A model generated the notes under the pieces. It saw only the letters and a list, made by a program, of their open reading frames with translations, was not told the origin of the DNA and ran no database searches. 64,000 nucleotides of DNA from Bog-473 sp963800725 (GTDB lineage Bacteria > Actinomycetota > Acidimicrobiia > Acidimicrobiales > RAAP-2). Within the stretch, counting starts at the first letter, position 1. Every line of letters starts with the position of its first letter. Location: NCBI GenBank assembly GCA_963800725.1, contig CAWDCE010000027.1, forward strand, positions 62,001-126,000, given 5' to 3'. Shown here piece by piece: positions 28,708 to 36,730 of this stretch. A program made the translations under genes and the position numbers.

Positions 28708-29498
28708 TGGCGGGTGTAGTTCGGCGTGCGCTTCTCGGCGAAGGCCTTTTGTCCCTCGGCCGCATCCTTGGACGCAAAGACCGGCCAGCCCAACTCGAGT
28801 TCGCGGGCCAGCCCGTCGACTTCGGACATCCCTTCGGTCTCGCGGACCGAGCGCTTGATGGCCTCGACGGCGAGCGGTCCGTTCGCGCCGATGACCGCGG
28901 CGATCTCGAGCGCCTTGTCCAACGCCTGGCCGTTCGGCACCACGTGGCCGATGAGCCCGATCCGCAATGCCTCTTCGGCCGGGACTTCCCGGGCGGTCAA
29001 GAGCAGTTCCATCGCCACGGTGTAAGGAATCTGGCGGCGCAGCCGCACCGTGGAGCCCCCGAGCGGGAACAGGCCACGCTTGGCTTCGAAGACACCGAAG
29101 ATCGCACCCTCGGCGGCCACCCGGATGTCGGTGGCCTGGAGAATTTCGGTGCCCCCCGCCACCGCCCACCCTTCGACAGCGGCGATGAGGGGCTTTTTCA
29201 CGTCGTAATGACGGAGGAGGGCCTTCCAGTGCAGGTCGGGATCGGCCGCCTGGCGCTCGCGGTATTTCTCGGGCTGGTCGCCGCCCATGGACTTGAGGTC
29301 CATGCCGGCGCAAAAGGTGCCGCCGGCGCCGGTGAGGATGGCACAACGAATGTCGTCGTTGTTGTCGATTTCCTCCCAGGCGTCGGCCATGCCGACCAAC
29401 ATGGGCAGGCTCAATGCGTTCTTTGCTTCGGGCCGGTTCATAGTCACGATGGCGGTGGCGCCATCGCGCTCGAACGTCAGATGCTCAGTTGATTCCAC
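28704..29498 (-). CDS. EchA19-like enoyl-CoA hydratase
   Basis: 264 residues from GTG 29498. The blocks AIVTMNRPEAKNALSLPMLV, CAILTGAGGTFCAGMDLKSM, VEGWAVAGGTEILQATDIRV and RQIPYTVAMELLLTAREVPA closely follow, from memory, Mycobacterium tuberculosis EchA19, an enoyl-CoA hydratase of sterol side-chain oxidation. The C-terminus QKAFAEKRTPNY is also shared. The gene begins 7 bp after the thiolase stop and overlaps the thioesterase, so the three are one operon. The assignment to steroid substrates is inference from similarity. Confidence 0.88.
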   Translation of the reverse strand: MESTEHLTFERDGATAIVTMNRPEAKNALSLPMLVGMADAWEEIDNNDDIRCAILTGAGGTFCAGMDLKSMGGDQPEKYRERQAADPDLHWKALLRHYDVKKPLIAAVEGWAVAGGTEILQATDIRVAAEGAIFGVFEAKRGLFPLGGSTVRLRRQIPYTVAMELLLTAREVPAEEALRIGLIGHVVPNGQALDKALEIAAVIGANGPLAVEAIKRSVRETEGMSEVDGLARELELGWPVFASKDAAEGQKAFAEKRTPNYTRQ

Positions 29499-29505
29499 GG
29501 ATCGC

Positions 29506-30678
29506 TCAGAGCCGCTCGATGATGGTGCCGGTGGCCAGCGCACCGCCGCAACACATCGACACCAACCCGTAGGTGGCGTCGCGGCGCTCGAGCTCGTGCA
29601 AGATGGTCGTGATCAAACGGCTCCCGGTGGCTCCAACAGGGTGCCCGAGTGCGATCGCTCCGCCGTTGACGTTCACCTTGTCCATGTCGGCGTTGTGCTC
29701 TTTGGCCCAACTCATGACCACCGACGCGAACGCTTCATTCACCTCGAACAGGTCGATGTCCGACATCGTCATGCCGGCCTTGTCCAACACCTTGGTGGTG
29801 GCAGCGATTGGACCGTCGAGGTGGTAGTAGGGATCCGAACCCACCAGGACCTGAGCGACGAGACGAGCCCGGGGCTTGAGGCCTTCGGCCTTGGCCCGCT
29901 CTTCGGACATCCACAGCACCGCGGCCGCGCCGTCGGAGATCTGCGACGAGTTGCCCGTGTGGTGCATGCCGTCGGGCAGCACCGGCTTGAGTTTGGCCAG
30001 GCCCTCGGCCGTGGTCTCGCGGGGGCCCTGGTCCTTGCTGATGACCCGGCGCTCGTCACCGTGCTCGCCGCGGGGGCCCTCCTCTCCGACCACGGGTGCT
30101 TCGATCGCCACGATTTCGCGGGCGAAGCGATCCTCGGCCACCGCAGTGGCCGCCTTCTTCTGGGACTCGAGTCCCAGCCAATCGACGTCGGCCCGGCTGA
30201 TGCCGTACTTGGTGGCGATGCGCTCCGCTGCAGTGAACTGGTCGGGCATGTCATAGGGCAGGTCTTCGGGGATGGCCCGGCCCACACCAGCGCCGGCATT
30301 GGCCCCGAGCGGAATCCGGCTCATGACCTCAACGCCACAGGCGACCCCGACATCGATGGCTCCGGCCGCGATCAGGTTGTTGACCATGTGGTTGGCCTGC
30401 TGGGACGAGCCACACTGGCAGTCGACGGTCGTCGCCGCGACCTCGTAAGGCAAGCCTGCGAGCAGCCAGGCCGTGCGGGTCACGTTGAACCCCTGCTCGC
30501 CGGCCTGGGTCACGCACCCACCGACCGCCTGCTCCACGATGCTCGGGTCGATGCCCGATCGCTTGACCACTTCGACCTGGGCCGCACCCAGGACGTCCGC
30601 CGGACGCAGTCCCGAGAGCCAGCCGTTTCGTTTGCCAATCGGTGTACGAACTGCCTCGACAATTACCGGTTGCGCCAT
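29506..30678 (-). CDS. FadA5-like acetyl-CoA acyltransferase (thiolase)
   Basis: 390 residues, intact, from ATG 30678 (MAQPVIVEAVRTPIGKRNGW). The nucleophilic Cys is in TTVDCQCGSSQQANHM near residue 93, the His in NGGAIALGHPVGATGSR near 346 and the second Cys in CCGGALATGTIIERL near the end. The N-terminal PIGKRNGWLSGL and VDCQCGS blocks are those of FadA5, the mycobacterial sterol side-chain thiolase. The gene is preceded by a KstR-type palindrome overlapping a TATATT -10-like element. Confidence 0.92.
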   Translation of the reverse strand: MAQPVIVEAVRTPIGKRNGWLSGLRPADVLGAAQVEVVKRSGIDPSIVEQAVGGCVTQAGEQGFNVTRTAWLLAGLPYEVAATTVDCQCGSSQQANHMVNNLIAAGAIDVGVACGVEVMSRIPLGANAGAGVGRAIPEDLPYDMPDQFTAAERIATKYGISRADVDWLGLESQKKAATAVAEDRFAREIVAIEAPVVGEEGPRGEHGDERRVISKDQGPRETTAEGLAKLKPVLPDGMHHTGNSSQISDGAAAVLWMSEERAKAEGLKPRARLVAQVLVGSDPYYHLDGPIAATTKVLDKAGMTMSDIDLFEVNEAFASVVMSWAKEHNADMDKVNVNGGAIALGHPVGATGSRLITTILHELERRDATYGLVSMCCGGALATGTIIERL

Positions 30679-30740
30679 GACGCATGTCCCTTCTCGTGCA
30701 ACCCCACTACCAGGGTTGGCCACCCACAATGGGCGAAATA

Positions 30741-30754
30741 TAGAACCTGTTCTA
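30741..30754. promoter_or_regulatory. KstR-type 14-bp palindromic operator upstream of the thiolase
   Basis: TAGAACCTGTTCTA sits 62 bp upstream of the thiolase ATG and differs from the site at 25083 in one central base. It overlaps TATATT on the minus strand, a good -10 candidate, so a bound repressor would block that promoter. Fits TnnAACnnGTTnnA. Confidence 0.65.
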
Positions 30755-30962
30755 AGAATAACATTCCAGCCTGGGGCCCGATCTGGCCCGCCTGATCGTA
30801 CCGAGGTGGCATCTCGAAACACCAAACCAGGCGGATGAACCAAGGAGTGCGGATCGTCCGATGACGGTGCTGCGCTGGCGGAACCACCGAAGATCCACTT
30901 CGATCCGAGGCCGTCTCTGCCGATGGCCGGGCGGCGAAAATCTTCGCCGATATGCAAGCGAT

Positions 30963-31367
30963 TTGCGAGCATTTTGCACCACGCTGACTCTCTATCTACG
31001 CAACGTTCCAAATGCGGTCGCACAACGCCTCGAAATGCTCGCACCGCGCGATTCGACTTCGGTGGGAGCAGGAGCGGTGAGGGAACTGGCCGAGGTAGCC
31101 AACGGCATGCGCCGCAGTTTCGCTGTGCAGCGTCTCGATGCTCAATCCGGATGGACCGCGCCAGACGTCTTCGATGACATTGGGATGACGCGTTATCCAA
31201 CATTTGCGCCCTTTGAACGAGTGTGGGAGCTGCGCAACGTCGTGTCCGCCGACGACGCGACCTATGTGGCGTTGGCCGAACACTTGGGCTGCAGCCTCGT
31301 GACCTCCGATGGTCGATTGGCCCGAGCGCCCGGTGTGCGCTGTCCAATCACCTTGGTGCCGCTCTAA
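30963..31367 (+). pseudogene. VapB antitoxin / VapC toxin remnant joined by deletion
   Basis: One open frame joins two halves of a toxin-antitoxin pair. Its first part (LYLRNVPNAVAQRLEMLAP, STSVGAGAVRELAEVAN) is the N-terminal half of a VapB-type antitoxin. Its second part (RYPTFAPFERVWELRNVVSA, DDATYVALAEHLGCSLVTSD) is the C-terminal half of a PIN-domain VapC toxin. The N-terminal PIN region with the first catalytic Asp and the ELAN-type Glu is absent in all three plus-strand frames, so a deletion and not a simple frameshift is implied. There is no ATG; TTG 30963 is the nearest start. Inactive as a toxin by expectation. Confidence 0.65.
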
Positions 31368-31443
31368 GCGATCAGCCTGCGCTTTCGGAACCTCGTGCCA
31401 CGATGGCACGGTCGGTGTTCATGACGAATCGCTCCGGGCGCCC

Positions 31444-31495
31444 TTCAAGATCTCGCGGGCGATGACCACCCCTTGCATCTGGTAGTCCCCCCGTG
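31444..31495 (-). pseudogene. Remnant of an acyl-CoA dehydrogenase 3' end
   Basis: The stretch closely matches 32413-32465, the 3' end of the intact acyl-CoA dehydrogenase, including 20 identical bases ATCTCGCGGGCGATGACCAC. Read on the minus strand it gives YQMQGVVIAREILKGA against NQVQKVVIAREILKNA. It is too short to be a gene. The two copies are direct repeats that flank the MarR-family gene. Confidence 0.7.
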
Positions 31496-31529
31496 GATGC
31501 ACCCGGTTCTTTTGATCCGAGTGGACCAG

Positions 31530-32033
31530 TCAGTCCTCGCCGAATTCCGAGCCGCGGGCGGCGGCGATGACCTTGGTCAACGCGCCATGAAGCGCCTCGA
31601 GTTCGGAGATCTGCATGCCGAGTTTCTCGACCACCGCCGGTGGAATGGCCAAGGCCTCGTGGCGTAACGCATGTCCTTCTTCGGTGAGATCGACCAGCAC
31701 CTGGCGTTCGTCGGCGTCGCTGCGGGTCCTGGTGATCAGCCCGGCCGATTCGAGGCGTTTCAATAACGGGGACAGGGTGGGCGAGTCGAGCACAAGAAGG
31801 GCACCGATCTCACTCACCGAGAGCGGCGCCTTGCCCCACAGCGCCAGCATGACGAGGTACTGAGGATGCGTCAGCCCTAACGGCTCGAGGAGGGGCCGAT
31901 AGATCGCCAGCACGCTGCGCGAGGCGACGACGAGTGCAAAGCAGACCTGGCGCTCCAACGACAGTGGATCAGGGTCGGGCCCAAACTCCGAGGTTGCCAC
32001 GTTGACCTGCTTGCGATCACGGGCAGCGCTCAC
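31530..32033 (-). CDS. MarR-family regulator, OhrR-like
   Basis: 167 residues from GTG 32033, which follows GAGGGAG; the longer frame from 32120 would begin next to the operator without a ribosome site. The segment LSLERQVCFALVVASRSVLAIYRPLL carries the single Cys that senses organic hydroperoxides in OhrR. The winged helix follows (LTHPQYLVMLALW, LDSPTLSPLLKRLESAGLI, DADERQVLVDLTEEG). No ohr peroxidase gene is adjacent. A 32-bp palindrome 90 bp upstream of the start is the likely autoregulatory operator. Confidence 0.85.
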   Translation of the reverse strand: MSAARDRKQVNVATSEFGPDPDPLSLERQVCFALVVASRSVLAIYRPLLEPLGLTHPQYLVMLALWGKAPLSVSEIGALLVLDSPTLSPLLKRLESAGLITRTRSDADERQVLVDLTEEGHALRHEALAIPPAVVEKLGMQISELEALHGALTKVIAAARGSEFGED

Positions 32034-32123
32034 AGACTCCCTCTCTCGCTGGACCTCGGCGGGCCGAATTTCGCGCGACCTCTTTGTCAAGCCTGGTTTC
32101 GTCACGCACGCAGAGTACACGAC

Positions 32124-32155
32124 GCACGATTAGATCGTGTACGATCTAATCGTGC
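32124..32155. promoter_or_regulatory. 32-bp palindromic operator for the MarR-family regulator
   Basis: Two perfect 15-base arms, GCACGATTAGATCGT and ACGATCTAATCGTGC, flank a central GT. It lies between the divergent marR-like gene and the small membrane protein gene at 32180, the usual place for a MarR/OhrR site controlling both. The core TTAGATCGT/ACGATCTAA has the A/T-rich dyad character of OhrR sites. Binding is inferred. Confidence 0.7.
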
Positions 32156-32179
32156 CAAATGTACAACTGAGGAGTTGCG

Positions 32180-32434
32180 ATGGTTGGACTTGATGTCTCC
32201 GCGCTGGCTTCGGTGCCCGCCTCATTGCGACAGATTTCATTTTCTGCTCGGGTCCTGTCCCAATCGCACGCCATGTCCCCGGCGCGACTGGTCTTCCTCA
32301 TCTCGCTCGTGGTGTTCTTCACCGTGGTCTTCGTCGTGTCGTACGTGTGGATGAGGAGACCGGGTTTCGGTCAGCGACGTCGCCCTGACTCGGTGACTCC
32401 CTCTAAGCGTTCTTCAGGATCTCGCGGGCGATGA
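32180..32434 (+). CDS. Small single-span membrane protein divergent from marR
   Basis: 84 residues. ATG 32180 follows GAGGAG at a good distance. One hydrophobic helix (LVFLISLVVFFTVVFVVSYVWM, about residues 37-58) is followed by a short basic tail. The last 32 bp overlap the 3' end of the convergent acyl-CoA dehydrogenase, so its C-terminal residues are constrained by that gene. No family recognised. The position next to the palindromic operator suggests control by the OhrR-like regulator. Confidence 0.55.
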   Translation: MVGLDVSALASVPASLRQISFSARVLSQSHAMSPARLVFLISLVVFFTVVFVVSYVWMRRPGFGQRRRPDSVTPSKRSSGSRGR

Positions 32435-33557
32435 CCACCTTTTGCACCTGGTTGGTCCCCTCGTAGATCTGGGTGACCTTGGCGTCGCGCAAGAACCGCT
32501 CGACCGGGAAGTCTTTGGTGTAGCCGTAGCCGCCGAGGAGTTGCACGGCATCGACGGTGACCGACATGGCGGTGTCCGAGGCGAAGGCCTTGGCCATGGC
32601 ACCGAAAAGTGTCAGCTCTTCGGTCGGGTCGTCATCGACCATGGCACATGCTCGATAGATCAGGGCGCGCGCTGCTTCGGTACGCATGGCCATTTCCGCC
32701 AACATGAACCGCAGACCCTGGAGGTCGGCGATCGGGGCGCCGAAGGCGTGGCGCTGCTTCATGTAGGTCGCGGCGTAGTCGATGGCCCCTTGAGCGATGC
32801 CGACGGCCTGGGCCCCGATGGTCGGTCGGCTGCGGTCCAAGGTGTGCATGGCAATGGTGAAGCCCTGGCCCTCTTCGCCAATGCGGTGTGAAGCGGGGAC
32901 CCGGACCTCGTCGAGCACGACTTCGCCGGTCGGACTGCCCCGCAGTCCCAGCTTGTCCTCGTGCTTGGCGATGGTGATGCCCCAATCGCGTTCAACCACG
33001 AAACAGCTGATGCCCCGCCCTCGGGCCGTGGGGTCGGTCTTCGCGAACACGATGTAGACGTCGGAGATCCCGGCGTTGGTGATCCAATACTTCGACCCGG
33101 TCAAGATGTAATCGTCACCGTCACGCACCGCCCGGCTCTTCATGGCCGCCACGTCGCTGCCGGCGTCGGCCTCCGACAGGCAGTAGCTGGCCTGGATCTC
33201 ACCGGCCGCAACTCGTGGGAGGTAGCGCTCCTTGAGCTCCTCGCTCCCCCAGTTCATGACCGGGAGCATGCCGAGCTTGGAGATGAGCATGGTCAGCGAC
33301 GTCGACGCACAGACCCGGGCCAGCTCTTCGGCCATGATGGCTTGGGTCACCATGTCGGCCCCGGCCCCGCCGTAGGCCTCGGGGATTCCGAGGGCGGGCA
33401 GTTCCATCTCGACACAGGCCTTGAAGGACTCCCAAGGGAACTCGGCCGTGCGGTCGATCTCGGCCGCGTGCGGGAGGACGCGATCCTCTGCGAACTGGCG
33501 CATGGAATCGCGGAACTGGTGTTGGACGTCGGACAGGGCGAAAGTCGAGTTGTGCAC
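32403..33557 (-). CDS. Acyl-CoA dehydrogenase (short/medium-chain type)
   Basis: 384 residues, intact. Blocks: FAEDRVLPHAAEIDRTAEFP, YCLSEADAGSDVAAMKSRAV for FAD binding, KYWITNAGISDVYIVFAKT, GLRGSPTGEVVLDEVRVP and the catalytic-Glu region VTQIYEGTNQVQKVVIAREI. GTG 33557 (VHNSTFALSDVQ) gives the typical N-terminus; ATG 33593 would add 12 residues. It is the last gene of a long minus-strand run from leuB. Its 3' end is duplicated at 31444. Confidence 0.92.
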   Translation of the reverse strand: MHNSTFALSDVQHQFRDSMRQFAEDRVLPHAAEIDRTAEFPWESFKACVEMELPALGIPEAYGGAGADMVTQAIMAEELARVCASTSLTMLISKLGMLPVMNWGSEELKERYLPRVAAGEIQASYCLSEADAGSDVAAMKSRAVRDGDDYILTGSKYWITNAGISDVYIVFAKTDPTARGRGISCFVVERDWGITIAKHEDKLGLRGSPTGEVVLDEVRVPASHRIGEEGQGFTIAMHTLDRSRPTIGAQAVGIAQGAIDYAATYMKQRHAFGAPIADLQGLRFMLAEMAMRTEAARALIYRACAMVDDDPTEELTLFGAMAKAFASDTAMSVTVDAVQLLGGYGYTKDFPVERFLRDAKVTQIYEGTNQVQKVVIAREILKNA

Positions 33558-33632
33558 CCGAGTATTCTCGCAGAGCTGTTCGATGTCGCCCATTTGAGCG
33601 ATCAGGGCGCCGATCGCCGTCGGCCGAGGGCG

Positions 33633-34497
33633 CTAATTCCTGGCCAGGTGGGCCGAGAGCGGGTCGCTGAGGCAGTCGGGCACGGATTCGGGGATCCAGT
33701 GCGACACACCTTCGAGCTCGACGTAGGAGTAGGGCCCGCTCACATAGACGGCCGTCGCCTCGGCCGCCGTGCGCCCGAGCTCGGTGTCGCCGGTCGACCA
33801 CACGTAAAGGGTCGGGGTGGTGATGGGCGGCAGCTTGGCCACCTCGTCGCCGGTCATGGCCCGGTACCAGTTGAGCGCCGCCGTCATCGCACCGTGCTCG
33901 CGCATCGCCGCCACATAGACGTCGATGGCCTCGCGGCGCAGTCCGCTGCCCGCCAAGAGCTTGGCCAGGCCCTGCGCGGTTCCGTCGGGACCCAAGAGCT
34001 TGGCTTCGGCGACACCGACGGTGAGGAAGGCCGCTGTGCCCTCGGGGCGATCGGATCCCTCAGATTCGTCGGCATCGTCCTCGGAGAATTGCGAAAGCCG
34101 CAGGGCCAGCGGATGGGGCGTCGACACCGAGGTGAACGAACGGATCCGGTCCGCGTGGCGGGCCGTGGTCAACCATCCGACCATCGCCCCCCAGTCGTGG
34201 CCGACAAGATCGAACGTCGACCAAGACAGCGAGTCCGCCATGGCGATCACATCGGCGACGAGTTGCTGGGTGCCGTACGCCGCCACCTCGCTCGGTCGGG
34301 CCCCGGGTGAATAGCCCCGTTGGTCGGGCGCGACCGCCCGGTACCCGGCGTCACCGAGCGCCTCGAGCTGCCGCGCTCCAACACCATGAGGTCTGGGGGA
34401 ACCCGTGCAATAACAACACAGGGCGCCCGTGGGCGGGACCGGCAATGCGGGCGGAAAAGGTGAGGCCGTTCGCCGAGACGTCGTGGTGCTCGATCAT
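33633..34497 (-). CDS. Alpha/beta hydrolase, epoxide hydrolase-like (one frameshift)
   Basis: About 287 residues. The N-terminus MIEHHDVSANGLTFSARIAG and VLLLHGFPQTSWCW are in one frame up to about 34372. After the break come LEALGDAGYRAVAPDQRGYS, the nucleophile FDLVGHDWGAMVGWL, the acid region LYVWSTGDTELG and the His of LEGVSHWIPESVPDCL. The HGFP, HDWG and SHWxP motifs are those of epoxide hydrolases and haloalkane dehalogenase relatives. The gene starts 19 bp after the upstream gene's stop. Confidence 0.85.
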
Positions 34498-34516
34498 GGA
34501 GCCGCGGGCGAGCCGC

Positions 34517-35047
34517 CTAGGGGGTGGTGTCGGGAATTGGCGGTGTCAGTGCCGTGCCGCCCGCCGTGATGTGGGCATGAGCTGCGGCCGGGGCGAGGCG
34601 CAGGGTCTGCGCATTCACCGAGTCGACCAGGGCGCGCTGGGCGACATAGTCCTCTGACACCGAGGAGAACGCCTTTTGGCGCAGCTGGCGTACCTCGAGC
34701 GGTGCGTCGATGAGGAAGCCCCAAAGTGCAAGGGCAACTTGGACGTCGTAGATGCACGGGGCCCGTCCGACCAAGGCAGCGCGGCGGGCGGCGATGAGCG
34801 CGCATCCAATGAGGGCGTCGTGGGTCGACTCCCCGTCGCCGAGCTTGAGTTCGGACTCGTAGCGGTGAGCGAGGCGCAGGGCGAACCCCGCGTCGGGGCC
34901 CGGGGTCCCCACACTTCTTCCCTTGGGTGCGCTCGGGGTGGCCAGTTCGGCCGGGCGATCGGTCGTCCAGGCGGCGGGGACGTGAAGATGGCGGGCCGGG
35001 CGGACCTGGTCAGCGTCGGTAATGGGGACAAAGGTCGGCTGCGTCAT
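34517..35047 (-). CDS. Conserved hypothetical protein of Actinobacteria
   Basis: 176 residues beginning MTQPTFVPITDADQVRPARH, with LHVPAAWTTDRPAEL, then a largely helical body rich in Ala and Arg (ALIGCALIAARRAALVGRAP, CIYDVQVALALWGFL). I recognise it as a conserved protein found in several actinobacterial genomes, but I know of no function. No signal peptide or metal motif. It lies between the CocE-like and epoxide hydrolase-like genes on the same strand. Confidence 0.7.
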   Translation of the reverse strand: MTQPTFVPITDADQVRPARHLHVPAAWTTDRPAELATPSAPKGRSVGTPGPDAGFALRLAHRYESELKLGDGESTHDALIGCALIAARRAALVGRAPCIYDVQVALALWGFLIDAPLEVRQLRQKAFSSVSEDYVAQRALVDSVNAQTLRLAPAAAHAHITAGGTALTPPIPDTTP

Positions 35048-35082
35048 ACGCGGGCAGACTACTCCAGCGCTTCAGCGCCCCC

Positions 35083-36728
35083 TCAGGTCACCACCGGCAG
35101 GATCAGCGCCGAAGGATGGGCGCCGTCATGGAAGATCGCCACATCGGTCCCGCACAGGTGCGTGGCTGTGGCCAGCGGTTCGCCCGTTCCGGGATTGCGG
35201 GCGAAGAGCGGGTAGGCCCCACTCGACACCTGGAGGCGAATCCGGTGACCTTCGGCGAAGGTGGTGGCGGTGGGCCACATCGCCACGGTGAGCGCGACGA
35301 GGCCGTCTTTCGATGCCTGCACGTCGCTTGGGCCAAGGCGCACGATCCCGTCGGCGATGTTGGCGGACTTGCCCTGGGGTGACACGTCGCAGACCCGCAC
35401 GAAGATGTCGGTGTGTGGCTGGCTGGTGGTCAGGTACACCGCGAGCGAGAGCGGACCGATGACGGTCAGTGGGCGCGCCAACGCCGCACTCGTGTAGGTC
35501 ACGACATCGGCTCGGGTTTCTCGCGGCGCTTGGTCCTTGCGTCCCGCACTCTTGGCCATCAGGGCCGCCCCGCCGCAGGCCGGTGTCGGGTCGGACGGGT
35601 CGTAGTGGTACCGATCGGGCGCTCCGCCGCCTTCGAGGTCGAGATTTGGCCCGAGGGTCCCGTCGGGTCCGAGATACCACGACTGGTGCTCGGCTGGCGG
35701 GGGCCAGGAGGGAAACTCGCGCCAGCGGTCCTCACCCATCACAAAGAGCCGCACCGCGGGGGCGGAGTCGCTCGGTCGGGAACGGCGCGACGTGGCGGTC
35801 GAAAAACTCCAACGCGTCGCGCAACGCCGTGCCCATGCCCGCCGGGCTGGCATGGGTCCACGGTCCGACGGTCAGGCGCGCCTCGCGCCCGGCGGCGACC
35901 AGGGCCTCGTAGTCGGCCACCTGCGCGGGCAAGAACACGTCGTACCACCCGCCCACCATCGTGGCGGGCGGGACACGATCGAGGTGGCGGCCGAAATCGA
36001 CCGGGTCCCACCACGCGTCGTCGGGTTCGTCGTGGGTGAGCCAGTCCTGGTAGAAGCCCGCCGCGTGTCCCGGTGACTGCGGTGTCCCCATCGCACAGCG
36101 GCAGCACCGCGGCCGCGGCCGCGATGGCCTTGGGCCCCGAGCGCTGGGCCCGGAGCACCTGGAGGTGGCCGCGCTCTTGATGGGCGAGTTGATGGAGCCA
36201 GGCCAGGCCGGTTTCGAGGGCGAAGCTGCCCCCCGGGTACACCACGGCGTCGCGGAAGCTCGAAGAGGTCACCGTCAGGGCCATAGCCCGTACGAAATCG
36301 GGCGGATCTTGCGCGACCGCCCACTGGGTCAGCCCCAGATAGCTCGGACCAAAGGTGAAGAGCTGGCCATCGAACCACGGCTGGTCGGCGATCCACGCCA
36401 GCGTGGCCTGGCCGTCGGCCGCCTCGTTGCGCATGGGATCCCACTCCCCACCCGAACCGAACGTCCCGCGGCAACTCTGAATGACGGTCTGGTAGCCGCG
36501 CTCGGCGAAAAGACGTCCCGCGATGCCGAGCTGGCGACGCCCATAGGGCGATCGCAACAGCACCGTCGGGGCCCGTCCGACTCGCACTGTGTTCGGGTAC
36601 CAATGATCCGCCAGCAGCACCGCCCCGTCGGGCATCGCGGTGGAGCGGTCACGATCGACGCTGACCACGGTGGTGTCGGGGGCGGAAAGCTTGGCCAACT
36701 TCGCGACCAGGCGGCTCGCCAATGTCAT
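35083..36728 (-). CDS. CocE/NonD-family hydrolase (two frameshifts)
   Basis: Cocaine esterase / X-Pro dipeptidyl-peptidase-like serine hydrolase of about 548 residues. In order: GAVLLADHWYPNTVRVGRAP, TVLLRSPYGRRQLG, the nucleophile FTFGPSYLGLTQWAVAQDPP, WDPVDFGRHLDRVPPATMVG, WYDVFLPAQVADY for the Asp, and LTVGPWTHASPAGMG for the His. The C-terminal jelly-roll (FVMGEDRWREFPSWPP, YTSAALARPLTVIGPL) follows. Frames change near 36085 and 35765. The ATG is 2 bp past the cimA stop, so it sits in the leuB-ilvE-cimA transcription unit without an obvious metabolic link. Confidence 0.88.
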
Positions 36729-36730
36729 GT

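Noticed and set aside
29506..31347. 613-residue extension of the thiolase
   Set aside because: The extension is antisense to the vapBC remnant and passes through the palindromic operator; ATG 30678 gives the exact FadA5-type N-terminus.
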